Notes under the pieces: generated by a model
Database searches by the model: none
What the model saw: the letters and a program-made list of their open reading frames with translations, nothing else
Told to the model about the DNA's origin: nothing
NCBI GenBank assembly: GCA_963834515.1
Contig: CAWICB010000002.1
Span: 372,001 to 436,000, forward strand
Source: RYN-230 sp963834515
GTDB taxonomy: Bacteria > Actinomycetota > Actinomycetes > Streptosporangiales > Streptosporangiaceae
Length of the DNA stretch: 64,000 nt
Reading direction: 5' to 3'
In this document: in pieces, positions 1 to 8,639 of the stretch
How the letters are laid out: each line of letters opens with the position of its first letter
How positions within the stretch are numbered: the stretch's first letter is position 1
Translations under genes and position numbers: made by a program

Positions 1-14
1 GAACGGATATTCAC

Positions 15-797
15 GTGGACCGCCCCCCGCTCGACGCCAGTGACCTGCGCGGCCGGCTGATCCGGCCGGGCGGGCTGTGGCGGGACGTCCAGGTCGTGCC
101 GCAAACCGGGTCGACCAACGCGGACCTGCTCGAAGTGGCCCGGAGCCGGGCGGCCGAGGGGCTGGTCCTGGCGGCCGAAGCCCAGACCGCCGGGCGGGGA
201 CGGCTGGGCCGGGCCTGGGCGGCGCCGCCGCGGGCCGGGCTCGTCTTTTCCGTGCTGCTCCGGCCGGCGGACGTGCCGCCGGCCCGGCGCGGCTGGCTGC
301 CGCTGCTGGCGGGGGTGGCCGTGGCCGCCGCGGTGCGCGGGCAGACCGCCGTGCCAGCCCGGCTGAAGTGGCCCAACGACGTGCTGGTGGGGGAGCGGAA
401 GCTGGCCGGGATCCTGGCCGAAGCGCACGGTGATGCCGTCGTGGTCGGCGTCGGGCTGAACGTCACCCTGCGCCCGGCCGAACTCCCGGTGCCCACCGCC
501 ACCTCGCTGCTCATCGAGGACGCCGCCAGCACGGACCGGGACGCGCTGCTGGTGGCGATCCTCACCGAACTCGGGAACCGCTACCAGGTATGGCGGGCCG
601 ACCCGGACGCGGCCGGGCTGCGCCAGGACTACCTGCGCCGGTCCGCGACCGTCGGCCGGGACGTCCGGGTCGAGCTGCCCGGCGGAACGCTGCTCACCGG
701 CACCGCCGAGGACGTGGACGACGCGGGCCGGCTGCGGGTCCGGGGCCGCGCCGGGCTGGTCCCGGTGGGAGCCGGGGACGTGCTGCACGTCCGCTGA
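15..797 (+). CDS. birA: Biotin--[acetyl-CoA-carboxylase] ligase
   Basis: Cytosolic enzyme that activates biotin with ATP and attaches it to the lysine of biotin carboxyl carrier domains of acyl-CoA carboxylases. Seen: the adenylate-binding motif TAGRGRLGRAW at residues 58-68, KWPNDVL at 118-124 and the catalytic-lysine segment GERKLAGILAE at about 126-136, followed by a small C-terminal SH3-like domain. At 260 residues it lacks the N-terminal helix-turn-helix of E. coli BirA, so it is the monofunctional class I form and not a repressor. The GTG start is only 15 bases into the window, so a slightly longer N-terminus cannot be excluded. Its neighbourhood holds a biotin-dependent carboxyltransferase (3154 onward), which fits the role. 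Confidence 0.93.
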   Translation: MDRPPLDASDLRGRLIRPGGLWRDVQVVPQTGSTNADLLEVARSRAAEGLVLAAEAQTAGRGRLGRAWAAPPRAGLVFSVLLRPADVPPARRGWLPLLAGVAVAAAVRGQTAVPARLKWPNDVLVGERKLAGILAEAHGDAVVVGVGLNVTLRPAELPVPTATSLLIEDAASTDRDALLVAILTELGNRYQVWRADPDAAGLRQDYLRRSATVGRDVRVELPGGTLLTGTAEDVDDAGRLRVRGRAGLVPVGAGDVLHVR

Positions 798-851
798 GCC
801 CCGGCCGTGTCGGGCTGCTCAGGCCGCCGGTTCCGTGCCACCATGTGCGCT

Positions 852-1355
852 ATGCGCAAGGAGGATCTGCTCGCCGAGGGCGAGTGGAGCGTGCTGCTGC
901 TGCACCCGCACTGGAAGACGGTGGTGCGGCCGGTGCTGCTGCTCATCCTGGTGCTGGCCGCGATCGGTGCGCTGCTCTTCTTCCACCGCCACGTCCCCCC
1001 GCCGGCTTTCCTCGGCTCCGGGGCGCTGGCCGTGGTGGTGCTGCTGGCGGGGGTGGCCATCCCGGTGCTGCGCTGGCGGACCACGACCTACGAGCTGACT
1101 ACCCGCCGTCTCCGGCTGCGCCGCGGCATCCTGTCCCGCACCGGCCGGGACTTCCCGCTGATCCGGATCAGCGACGTCTCGTTCTCGCACGGGCTGATCG
1201 ACCGGCTGCTCGGCTGCGGCCAGCTGATCGTGGAGTCCGCGGGCGAGCACGGCCAGCTCGTGCTGGCCGAGATCCCGCACGTGGAGATGGTCCAGGCCAC
1301 GCTGTTCCAGCTGGTCGAGGACGAGCAGCAGCGGCTGTCCCGGGAGGAACACTAG
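852..1355 (+). CDS. PH domain-containing membrane protein (bPH2/YdbS type)
   Basis: Small membrane protein of 167 residues. It has a short cytosolic N-terminus (MRKEDLLAEGEW), two closely spaced hydrophobic helices at about residues 24-45 and 52-72, and then a bacterial PH-like beta domain beginning near TTYELTTRRLRLRRGIL, the usual signature of the YdbS/bPH2 family. ATG at 852 is chosen because an in-frame start at 807 adds a leader with no family resemblance; a GCAAGGAGGAT stretch just inside the gene is coding. It lies 54 bases after birA and 43 bases before the enoyl-CoA hydratase, all on one strand, so co-transcription is likely. The molecular role of the family is not established. Confidence 0.8.
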   Translation: MRKEDLLAEGEWSVLLLHPHWKTVVRPVLLLILVLAAIGALLFFHRHVPPPAFLGSGALAVVVLLAGVAIPVLRWRTTTYELTTRRLRLRRGILSRTGRDFPLIRISDVSFSHGLIDRLLGCGQLIVESAGEHGQLVLAEIPHVEMVQATLFQLVEDEQQRLSREEH

Positions 1356-1398
1356 GCCGCTGGGCCGCCGCGCCCCGGCGGCGGGTTAGCCTTCGCTC

Positions 1399-2187
1399 AT
1401 GGATGGGGTGCAGGTACGCCGGCATGTGATCGGCCACGGCCGGGTGGCGGAGATCGTTCTGGACCGGGCTTCCGCGCTTAACGCCCTCAACACGGTGATG
1501 CTGGTCCGGCTGGCGCAGGTGTGCGCCGAGCTCAAGCCGGACGGCGACGTGCACGCCGTGGTGCTCACCGCGGCCGGGGGCCGCGCGTTCTGCGTGGGCG
1601 CCGACCTCAAGGAACGCAACGCGATGAACGACACCCAGCTGCTGGCCCAGCGGGCGGTGTTCCAGGCCGCGTTCGGCGAGCTGCTCGGGCTGCCCCAGCC
1701 GGTGGTCGCCGCGGTGCACGGGTACGCCCTGGGCGGTGGCTGTGAGCTGGCGCTGAGCTGCGACATCGTGGTGGCCGACGAAACCGCGGAGTTCGGGCTG
1801 CCGGAGACCACGGTGGGCCTGGTGCCGGGCTGCGGCGGGACCCAGCTGTCGGTCCGCCGGCTGGGTGTGGGCCGGGCCGCCGAGCTGGTGCTGACCGGGC
1901 GCCGGGTCAAGGCGGCCGAGGCGGAACGGATCGGCCTGGCCGACCGGATGGTGCCGGCCGGCGCGGCGGATACCGTGGCGCTGGAGATCGCGGGCAGCAT
2001 CGCGGCCAACTCGCCGGTCGCGGTGCGGGCGGCCAAGCGGGCCATGCGCAACGGCTGGGCGGCCGGGCTGGATGCCGCGCTGGACATCGAGGACGCCGCC
2101 TGGCGGACCGCCGCGCTGTCCGCGGACCGGCGCGAGGGCATCGCCGCGTTTAACGAGAAGCGGGCGCCTCAGTGGTCGGGGGAATGA
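1399..2187 (+). CDS. Enoyl-CoA hydratase/isomerase family protein (methylglutaconyl-CoA hydratase-like)
   Basis: Crotonase-fold enzyme of 262 residues that hydrates an enoyl-CoA thioester. Seen: the oxyanion-hole segment GRAFCVGADLKERNA at about 56-70, GGGCELALSCDIVVADE with one of the two active-site glutamates, and FGLPETTVGLVPGCGGTQ with the second. Both catalytic acids are therefore present, which favours hydratase over a non-hydratase paralogue. The gene starts a three-gene run with an HMG-CoA lyase-type enzyme and a biotin-dependent carboxyltransferase, the arrangement of the leucine/isovalerate (liu) pathway. From context I infer 3-methylglutaconyl-CoA hydratase, but the sequence alone cannot exclude a general enoyl-CoA hydratase. 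Confidence 0.85.
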   Translation: MDGVQVRRHVIGHGRVAEIVLDRASALNALNTVMLVRLAQVCAELKPDGDVHAVVLTAAGGRAFCVGADLKERNAMNDTQLLAQRAVFQAAFGELLGLPQPVVAAVHGYALGGGCELALSCDIVVADETAEFGLPETTVGLVPGCGGTQLSVRRLGVGRAAELVLTGRRVKAAEAERIGLADRMVPAGAADTVALEIAGSIAANSPVAVRAAKRAMRNGWAAGLDAALDIEDAAWRTAALSADRREGIAAFNEKRAPQWSGE

Positions 2188-2242
2188 CGCTGGTCGGGAG
2201 GACGCTGGTCGGGAGAATGACGGCGGTCTGGAGAGTGAGCCG

Positions 2243-3157
2243 ATGAGCGACCTGCCCGCGCGTATCTCGCTGCGCGAAGTGGGGCCCCGGGACGGCCTGC
2301 AGAACGAGGACCCGGTGCCGACCGCGGCCAAGATTGAGCTAATCAACACGCTGGCCCGGACCGGGGTGTCCCGGATCGAGGCGGTGTCTTTCGTCCGGCC
2401 CGAGGCGATCCCGCAGATGGCCGACGCGGACCAGGTGTGGCACGGCATCACCCGGGTGCCCTCGGTCCGCTACTCGGCGCTGGCGCCCAACCTGCGCGGC
2501 GCCCGCCGGGCCCTGGACGAGGGGTTCACCGAGGTCGAGGTGGTGGTGTCGGCGTCGGACACGCACAACCGGCGGAACGTGAACCGGGGCACGGCCGAGT
2601 CGCTGGACGACATCGCGGTGATCATTGACGAGGCGCACCGCCGCGGCGCGACCTGCCAGGTCGTGGTGGCCACCGCGTGGGGCTGCCCGTACGAGGGCGA
2701 CGTGCCGGCCAGCCGGGTGCTCGGCGTGGCCAGCCGGGCGGTAGCCGACGGGGCCGACTCCATCTCGTTCGGCGACACCACCGGGATGGCCACCCCGCGC
2801 CGGGTAACCGAGCTGGTCGGCGGGTTCCGCGCCCGGCACCCGGACGTGCCGCTGAACCTGCACTTCCACAACACCCGGGGCGCCGGGCTGGCCAACGTGC
2901 TGGCCGCGCTGGAACTCGGCGTGGACGACTTCGACGCATCCGTGGGCGGGCTGGGTGGCTGCCCGTACGCGCCGGGCGCGTCCGGCAACATCGCTACCGA
3001 GGAACTCGTGCACATGGTGGAGGACATGGGTGTCGGCACCGGCGTGGATCTGGCCGCGATGATCGGCGCGGCCGAGGAGGCGGAGCGCATCGTGGGACGG
3101 CAGCTGCCGTCCCAGGTGCTGCGGGCCGGCCCGCGGACCCGGACGGTGACGCCGTGA
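2243..3157 (+). CDS. Hydroxymethylglutaryl-CoA lyase
   Basis: Cleaves 3-hydroxy-3-methylglutaryl-CoA to acetyl-CoA and acetoacetate, the last step of leucine breakdown. Seen in 304 residues: the N-terminal REVGPRDGLQNE motif of the HMGL TIM barrel, the metal-binding HFHNTRG segment, and the GGLGGCPYAPGASGNIATEE loop carrying the active-site cysteine. The ATG at 2243 is preceded at suitable distance by GGAGAGTGAG; upstream in-frame starts would overlap the hydratase and add unrelated sequence. Its stop overlaps the GTG of the carboxyltransferase (GTGA), indicating translational coupling. Closely related aldolase-family lyases share this fold; the full glycine/cysteine loop makes HMG-CoA lyase the best call. 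Confidence 0.9.
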   Translation: MSDLPARISLREVGPRDGLQNEDPVPTAAKIELINTLARTGVSRIEAVSFVRPEAIPQMADADQVWHGITRVPSVRYSALAPNLRGARRALDEGFTEVEVVVSASDTHNRRNVNRGTAESLDDIAVIIDEAHRRGATCQVVVATAWGCPYEGDVPASRVLGVASRAVADGADSISFGDTTGMATPRRVTELVGGFRARHPDVPLNLHFHNTRGAGLANVLAALELGVDDFDASVGGLGGCPYAPGASGNIATEELVHMVEDMGVGTGVDLAAMIGAAEEAERIVGRQLPSQVLRAGPRTRTVTP

Positions 3158-4743
3158 CGGCCCAGGACCAGGCGGCCGGGTCCGGCCAGCCGGGAGCCGC
3201 CCCGGACGGGGCCGCGGCCGGGCACCCCGAGCTGGCCGGGCTCCGCGCGTCCGTGGAGCGCGGCGGCGCGGCCAAGTACCACGCGGCAGCCGCGGCGGCG
3301 GGCAAGCTGTTCGCCCGGGACCGGATCGCCGCCCTGGTCGACGCGGGCTCATTCACCGAAGACGGGCGTTATGCCAATGTGGCCGCGGCCGGGCTGCCGG
3401 CGGATGGCGTGGTGACCGGCACCGGCCTGGTGGACGGCCGGCCGGTGGCGCTGATGGCCAACGACTCCACGGTCAAGGCGGGCTCGTGGGGCGCGCGCAC
3501 CGTAGAGAAGATCATCCGGATCATCGAGAAGGCGTACTCAGCCGGGCTGCCCATGATCTACCTGGTGGACTCGGCGGGCGCGCGGATCACCGACCAGGTC
3601 GACATGTTCCCGGGCCGCCGCGGTGCCGGGAAGATCTTCCACAGCCAGGTCCGGGCGTCCGGCTCGATCCCGCAGGTGTGCGCGCTGTTCGGGCCGTCCG
3701 CGGCGGGCGGCGCCTACATCCCGGCGTTCTGCGACTACGTGGCCATGGTGGATGGCAACGCGTCCATGTACCTGGGCAGCCCGCGGATGGTCGAGATGGT
3801 GGTCCGGGAGCAGACCACGCTGGAGGAGATGGGCGGCGCCCGGATGCACTGCACCGTGTCCGGCTGCGGTCACTACCTGGCCCAGGACGAGCTGGATGCG
3901 CTGGCGGCGGTCCGGTCCTACCTGTCCTACCTGCCCGGTAACTGGCAGCAGCGGCCGCCTGCCGGGCCGGCTGCGGCCCCCGAGCCGGGCATCGACCTGG
4001 CCGCGCTGGTCCCGGTCAGCGAGCGGCAGGCGTTCGACATGCGCCGCTACGTCCGCGGCCTGGTGGACGCCGGGTCATTCTTCGAGATCCACGCGCTGTG
4101 GGCGCGCGAGCTGACTATCGGCTTCGCCCGGCTGGACGGCCAGGTGACCGGGGTGGTGGCGAACAACCCGATGTTCAAGGGCGGGGTGCTGTTCACCGAC
4201 TCGGCGGACAAGGCGGCCCGGTTCATCCAGCTGTGTGACGCGTTCAGCGTGCCGCTGCTGTTCCTGGCCGATGTGCCCGGCTTCATGGTCGGCACGGCGG
4301 TGGAGAAGCAGGGCATCATCCGGCACGGGGCCAAGATGATCAGCGCGGTAGCCGAGGCCACGGTGCCGAAGATCTGCGTGGTGGTCCGCAAGGCCTACGG
4401 GGCCGGGCTGTACGCGATGGCCGGCCCGGGTTTCGAGCCGGACGCCACGCTGGCCCTGCCCACGGCCAAGATCGCGGTGATGGGCGCGGAGGCGGCGGTC
4501 AACGCGGTGTACTTCAACAAGCTGGCCGCCATCGCCGACCCGGCCGCCCGGGAGGCGGAGACCAGCCGGCTCCGGGCCGAGTACGACGCGGACATCGACG
4601 TGCTCCGGCTGGCCAGCGAGCTGGTGGTGGACGACGTGGTGCAGCCTGCCGAGCTGCGGGCCGAGCTGATCCGCCGGTTTGCCGCCGCTTCGCGGAAGGA
4701 TCGCGCGTTTTCCCGCCGCCGGCATGGGGTTACCCCGGTCTGA
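3154..4743 (+). CDS. Biotin-dependent acyl-CoA carboxylase carboxyltransferase (methylcrotonyl-CoA carboxylase beta-like)
   Basis: Carboxyltransferase subunit of 529 residues that moves CO2 from carboxybiotin to an acyl-CoA. Both crotonase-like halves are present. The N-terminal half has GVVTGTGLVDGRPVAL and DSAGARITDQVDMFPGRRG. The C-terminal half has GVVANNPMFKGGVLFTDSADKAARFIQLCD, the DVPGFMVGTAVEKQGIIRHGAK stretch and AYGAGLYAMAGPGFEPD, each interrupted here only for brevity. The RITDQVDMFPG and MFKGGVL segments resemble methylcrotonyl-CoA and related CoA carboxylases more than propionyl-CoA carboxylase. The biotin carboxylase/BCCP subunit is not in the window and must be supplied from elsewhere. 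The GTG start overlaps the stop of the lyase, so the three genes form one translational unit. Confidence 0.88.
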   Translation: MTAQDQAAGSGQPGAAPDGAAAGHPELAGLRASVERGGAAKYHAAAAAAGKLFARDRIAALVDAGSFTEDGRYANVAAAGLPADGVVTGTGLVDGRPVALMANDSTVKAGSWGARTVEKIIRIIEKAYSAGLPMIYLVDSAGARITDQVDMFPGRRGAGKIFHSQVRASGSIPQVCALFGPSAAGGAYIPAFCDYVAMVDGNASMYLGSPRMVEMVVREQTTLEEMGGARMHCTVSGCGHYLAQDELDALAAVRSYLSYLPGNWQQRPPAGPAAAPEPGIDLAALVPVSERQAFDMRRYVRGLVDAGSFFEIHALWARELTIGFARLDGQVTGVVANNPMFKGGVLFTDSADKAARFIQLCDAFSVPLLFLADVPGFMVGTAVEKQGIIRHGAKMISAVAEATVPKICVVVRKAYGAGLYAMAGPGFEPDATLALPTAKIAVMGAEAAVNAVYFNKLAAIADPAAREAETSRLRAEYDADIDVLRLASELVVDDVVQPAELRAELIRRFAAASRKDRAFSRRRHGVTPV

Positions 4744-4843
4744 GTGGCCCGGATAGCGGCTCGGCGCTGGCCGGCCAGCGGCGCGGCCCGTGTTCCTGAA
4801 CAGAGCACGTGGAAGTAGTCGCTGGTAGCAATACCATCAGTGC

Positions 4844-5515
4844 ATGACCTGTGTGCTGCTCGCTGAGGACGATGCGTCAATCTCCGAGCCATTGGCCCGG
4901 GCGCTGCGCCGCGAGGGTTATGACGTGGACGTCTCGTCGGACGGGCCCGGGACGCTGGAAGCCGCGATGGCAGGCGGCATCGACCTGATCGTGCTGGATA
5001 TCGGCCTGCCCCGGCTGGACGGCCTGGAGGTGTGCCGCCGCCTCCGGTCCGACGGGCAGACCGTGCCGGTGCTCATCCTCACCGCGCGGGCGGATGAGGT
5101 GGACACGGTGATCGGCCTCGACGCGGGCGCCGACGACTACGTTACGAAGCCGTTCCGGCTGGCCGAACTGCTGGCCCGGGTGCGGGCACTGCTCCGCCGT
5201 GGCACCCCGGAGACCAGCGTCGTGCAGGGCGTCCGGGTCGACGCGGACGCCCGCCGGGCCTGGATCGGGGACACGGAACTCGAGCTCACCACAAAAGAGT
5301 TTGACCTGCTGAGCGTGCTGGTGAGTGACGCGGGGAAGGTGGTCACCCGTGAGCAGATCATGCGGGAGGTCTGGGACAGCAAATGGTGGGGATCCACCAA
5401 GACGCTGGACATGCATATCTCGTGGCTGCGCCGCAAGCTGGGCGATGACGCGCACAACCCGCGGTACATCACCACGGTGCGTGGGGTGGGCTTCCGCTTC
5501 GAGCGGGGCGACTGA
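4844..5515 (+). CDS. OmpR-family response regulator
   Basis: DNA-binding response regulator of 223 residues. The receiver domain (about 1-115) has the acidic pocket LAEDD, the phospho-acceptor Asp52 in IVLDIGLPRLDG and the conserved Lys102 in DYVTKPF. The winged-helix domain (about 125-223) has ELTTKEFDLLSVLVSDAGKV, REQIMREVWD and the C-terminal hairpin RYITTVRGVGFRFE. It is followed after 67 bases by a sensor kinase on the same strand, its presumed partner. The signal sensed and the target genes cannot be read from the sequence. Confidence 0.93.
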   Translation: MTCVLLAEDDASISEPLARALRREGYDVDVSSDGPGTLEAAMAGGIDLIVLDIGLPRLDGLEVCRRLRSDGQTVPVLILTARADEVDTVIGLDAGADDYVTKPFRLAELLARVRALLRRGTPETSVVQGVRVDADARRAWIGDTELELTTKEFDLLSVLVSDAGKVVTREQIMREVWDSKWWGSTKTLDMHISWLRRKLGDDAHNPRYITTVRGVGFRFERGD

Positions 5516-5582
5516 CCGCTCCCTGGTGCCGGCCCCCCGCGCCACGGGCTGGTGCCCCCAGGCCGTTATGGGACGCTGAACC

Positions 5583-6866
5583 GTGCGCCGCCGCCTGCTG
5601 GTCTCCACCCTGGTGGTGGCGGTGACGGCTGTCCTGCTGCTGGGCATCCCGCTCGCGTTCGTGCTCAGCCGACTGCAGATCAGCGCGGCCGACCAGCAGG
5701 TCAAGCGGGACGCCACCACGGTGGCCAAGTCGCTGCAGGACCGGGTCGACGCGGGACTGCCGGCCGATGTGGCCGAGGCCGCGGCGGCGGCCAAGTCACT
5801 GCCCGACCGGTACATCAGCATCCAGCAGGACGGGCTGCACGAGTTCAGCATCGGGGACCCGCCGCGGGCCGGCGAGGCGATCATCAAGCAGGCGGTGACC
5901 CGGAACTTCCGGGTCACCGTGGCGGCCGACGACTCGGTCGAGTACGGGCGGCTGACCGGGGCGCTGATCCTGATCGGCGCGCTCGCGCTGGCCGCGGTCG
6001 CGGTGGCGGTGGCGCTGGCGGTGCTGCAGGCCCGGCGGCTGACCCGGCCGCTGGAAGAACTGGCCAGCGCGGCCGACCGGCTCGGCCTGGGTGACGCGCG
6101 CCCGCTGGGCCGCCGGTACGGGGTGCCCGAGCTGGACCGGCTGGCCGAGGGCCTGGACGGCTCGGCGCGGCGGATCACCGATCTGCTGTCCGCCGAGCGG
6201 GACTTCGCCGCGGACGCGTCGCATCAGCTGCGCACCCCGCTGACCGCGCTGTCCATGCGGCTGGAAGAGATGATCGCCGCGGCCGGGGACTCCGACGTGG
6301 TCCGGGAAGAGGGCGCGGCGGCACTGGCCCAGACCGAGCGGCTGGCCGATGTGGTCAGCCAGCTGCTGGGCCGGACCCGGCGGGCCAGCCGCGGGGTGCC
6401 CTCGCTGATCGCCATCGACGACGTGATCGCGCAGCAGGTCATCGAGTGGGATCCGGCGTTCCGCCGGGCCAACCGCAAGCTCGAGGTGGCGGGCGAGAAG
6501 GGACTGTCCGCCTACATCACCTCGGGCGCCCTGAGCCAGGTCATCGCCACCCTGCTGGACAACGCGCTGGTGCATGGGGCGGGCACGGTGACCATCCGCA
6601 CGTCGCGGACCCCCAAGTCGGTGGTGGTGGAGGTGCGCGACGAGGGCAAGGGTGTCCCGCACGAGCTGGTGCCGCGCATCTTCGAGCGCAACGTCAGCGG
6701 CCGCCCGGGCGGCACCGGGCTGGGCCTGGCCCTGGCCCGCGACGTGGCCACCGCGGACGGCGCCAACGTGGTCCTGGTCCGGCCGCGGCCCGCGGTGTTC
6801 GCCGTGTTCCTGCCCCGCGGGCTGCGCGGCTCCGAGGAACCGCCCGTAGTCAGCGGCCCCGCCTAG
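5583..6866 (+). CDS. Sensor histidine kinase, partner of the preceding OmpR regulator
   Basis: Membrane histidine kinase of 427 residues. Order: transmembrane helix about 7-28, a short extracytoplasmic sensor of roughly 95 residues, transmembrane helix about 125-149, HAMP, DHp with His214 in ASHQLRTPLTAL, and an ATPase domain with the N box DNALVHGAG, the G1 box DEGKGVP and the G2 box GGTGLGLALARDVA. All catalytic boxes are intact. The GTG start follows a short gap after the regulator gene. The small periplasmic domain has no recognisable ligand-binding signature, so the stimulus is unknown. Confidence 0.92.
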   Translation: MRRRLLVSTLVVAVTAVLLLGIPLAFVLSRLQISAADQQVKRDATTVAKSLQDRVDAGLPADVAEAAAAAKSLPDRYISIQQDGLHEFSIGDPPRAGEAIIKQAVTRNFRVTVAADDSVEYGRLTGALILIGALALAAVAVAVALAVLQARRLTRPLEELASAADRLGLGDARPLGRRYGVPELDRLAEGLDGSARRITDLLSAERDFAADASHQLRTPLTALSMRLEEMIAAAGDSDVVREEGAAALAQTERLADVVSQLLGRTRRASRGVPSLIAIDDVIAQQVIEWDPAFRRANRKLEVAGEKGLSAYITSGALSQVIATLLDNALVHGAGTVTIRTSRTPKSVVVEVRDEGKGVPHELVPRIFERNVSGRPGGTGLGLALARDVATADGANVVLVRPRPAVFAVFLPRGLRGSEEPPVVSGPA

Positions 6867-6970
6867 CCAGTCCGGGGGGACGACCCCGTGGCCCCCCCGA
6901 TCGCCGCTTCGCGCCGAACGCCGGCTCGGCGGGAGCCCGCCTGAGGCGAGTCCCGCCTCGCCGGCGCAGG

Positions 6971-8434
6971 TCAGCTCGTTGCTGCCTTGGCCAGAGCGGC
7001 GTGGCGCTGGCTGCCGGCGATGGCGTGCCAGGCCAGGTAGATGACCGCGGTGATCAAGAAGCCGGCCTCGAACGTCAGGTCGCCGACCGACGGGAAGTGC
7101 TTGGGGACCACCCCGACATACTCGGTCTGGTTGGAGAACAGCCAGATCGACATCACCACGCCGACCAGCATGGACACCGGCCCAGCCCAGTTCGTGTAGC
7201 TCTTGTCGAACAGCAGCCGCTCCAGCTGGCGCGGGTCCTGCCCGCGGTGCAGGAACTGGTCGCAGAACATCACGGCCAGCCACGGCGCGATCCAGTACGC
7301 GATGACGAGCAGGAAGTTCTGGTACTTGGTGCCCGCGTCGTGCAGCCCGGTCAGCGCGACGATGAAGCCGATCACGCCGAACACCAGGGCCACGATGGCC
7401 CGGCGCAGCGCCAGCGGCAGCCGGATGCCGAGCGCGGTGAAGGACAGTGCGCCGGAATAGATGTTCAGCACGTTGGCGGCGACCGCGCCGATCGCGATGG
7501 CCAGCAGGGTAAGGTCGGCCAGCGCGGTGGGCAGGTGCCCGGTGAACGCGCCGGTGGGGTTGCTGTTGATGGCGCCGATACCGGTCACCGTGGCCGATGC
7601 GGCCCCGGCTGCCTCGAGCAGCACGCAGGACACGAACACGCCCAGGCCGGACCACCAGGCGATGGCCAGCTTGCTGGTGTCCGGCTTGAAGTACCGGGTG
7701 TAGTCCGACGCGTACGGGTTCCAGCCGACCGCGTAGCCGAACGCCGCGCCCAGGGTGAGCAGGAAACCGCCGACCCCGCCGCCGTGCGACGGGGCACCCG
7801 GGCTGGACTTGGTGAAGATCCAGATGGTGGCGATCAGGAAGATGATGGCCAGCAGCGGGAACGCGTACCGCTCGAACGCGTGCACCAGGTTGTGCCCGAA
7901 GAACGCGACCACGATCTGCGCCACCACGATGATCACCAGGCACAGCCACTTGGGCAGGTGGGTCAGCGTGTTGAGCGCGAACGTGCCGCTGACGCTGTTC
8001 ACCGCGAACCAGCCGATGCCGGCCGTGATCGAGTTCAGCCCGGCAGGCAGCGCATTGCCCCAGTAGCCGAAGCCGAGCCGGGAGATCACCATCTGCGGCA
8101 CACCGTGCGACGGCCCCTCGGCGCCGAGCAGGCCCTGGGTGACCGAGCCGAGGCCGGTGCCCACCACGATGGCCAGCAGCGCCTGCCAGAAGTTCAGCCC
8201 GAAGAACGCCACCCCGATCACGCCGACGAACACGGTGGCGAACTCGAAGTTCGGCGATGTCCAGGTCCAGAACAGCTGGAGTGGCTTGCCGTGCCGCTCG
8301 TTCAGCGGGATGAACTCGGCGCCGCCGGGCTCTACGGCCGCGACCTTGGTGCCGTACTCACCCTCGCGGATGACGACGCCAGGCGGTGGCTCGGCCTCGA
8401 GGACTGGGCTCTGCTGTTGCTCGGGTGCCGACAT
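6971..8434 (-). CDS. NCS1 family cytosine/purine permease
   Basis: Integral membrane symporter of 487 residues for a nucleobase or related compound. Seen: an N-terminal cytosolic segment ending in ERHGKPLQLFWTWTSPNFE, the typical entry of cytosine permease-like NCS1 proteins, followed by about twelve hydrophobic helices, including GTGLGSVTQGLLGAEGPSHG and VGWNPYASDYTRYFKP, both conserved in the family. The ATG at 8434 is chosen because AAGGAG lies 8 bases upstream on the minus strand; an in-frame start at 8578 adds a non-homologous leader. It stands alone, converging on the kinase gene and divergent from purK; proximity to purine synthesis genes is suggestive only. Substrate could be cytosine, purine, allantoin or thiamine precursor. 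Confidence 0.85.
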   Translation of the reverse strand: MSAPEQQQSPVLEAEPPPGVVIREGEYGTKVAAVEPGGAEFIPLNERHGKPLQLFWTWTSPNFEFATVFVGVIGVAFFGLNFWQALLAIVVGTGLGSVTQGLLGAEGPSHGVPQMVISRLGFGYWGNALPAGLNSITAGIGWFAVNSVSGTFALNTLTHLPKWLCLVIIVVAQIVVAFFGHNLVHAFERYAFPLLAIIFLIATIWIFTKSSPGAPSHGGGVGGFLLTLGAAFGYAVGWNPYASDYTRYFKPDTSKLAIAWWSGLGVFVSCVLLEAAGAASATVTGIGAINSNPTGAFTGHLPTALADLTLLAIAIGAVAANVLNIYSGALSFTALGIRLPLALRRAIVALVFGVIGFIVALTGLHDAGTKYQNFLLVIAYWIAPWLAVMFCDQFLHRGQDPRQLERLLFDKSYTNWAGPVSMLVGVVMSIWLFSNQTEYVGVVPKHFPSVGDLTFEAGFLITAVIYLAWHAIAGSQRHAALAKAATS

Positions 8435-8639
8435 CGGCGTGCTCCTTACGGCATCGTGCTGGTCGGGTCTCCCTGCGGCCGGGCCGACAGCCCCACGGAC
8501 GCGCTGATGATAATTCGCACTATGACCGGCGGTTGTTTCCGATGCGTTAAATATCCCGTGACCCCCCCGCGGTGACAAGCACTGACTACGGCGGGCGGCC
8601 GGCGTGCGGCCCGGGGCGCTGCCTCGTAGGCTACGGCGG

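Noticed and set aside
1168..2451. Long minus-strand open frame over the enoyl-CoA hydratase
   Set aside because: It is antisense to a clear crotonase gene and its translation has the Arg/Pro/Ser bias of frame shadows in very GC-rich DNA, with no recognisable motif.
5796..7949. 717-codon minus-strand open frame crossing the kinase and permease genes
   Set aside because: Spans two genuine genes in a wrong frame; composition is Arg/Gly/Ala/His shadow and the permease reads correctly in another frame.
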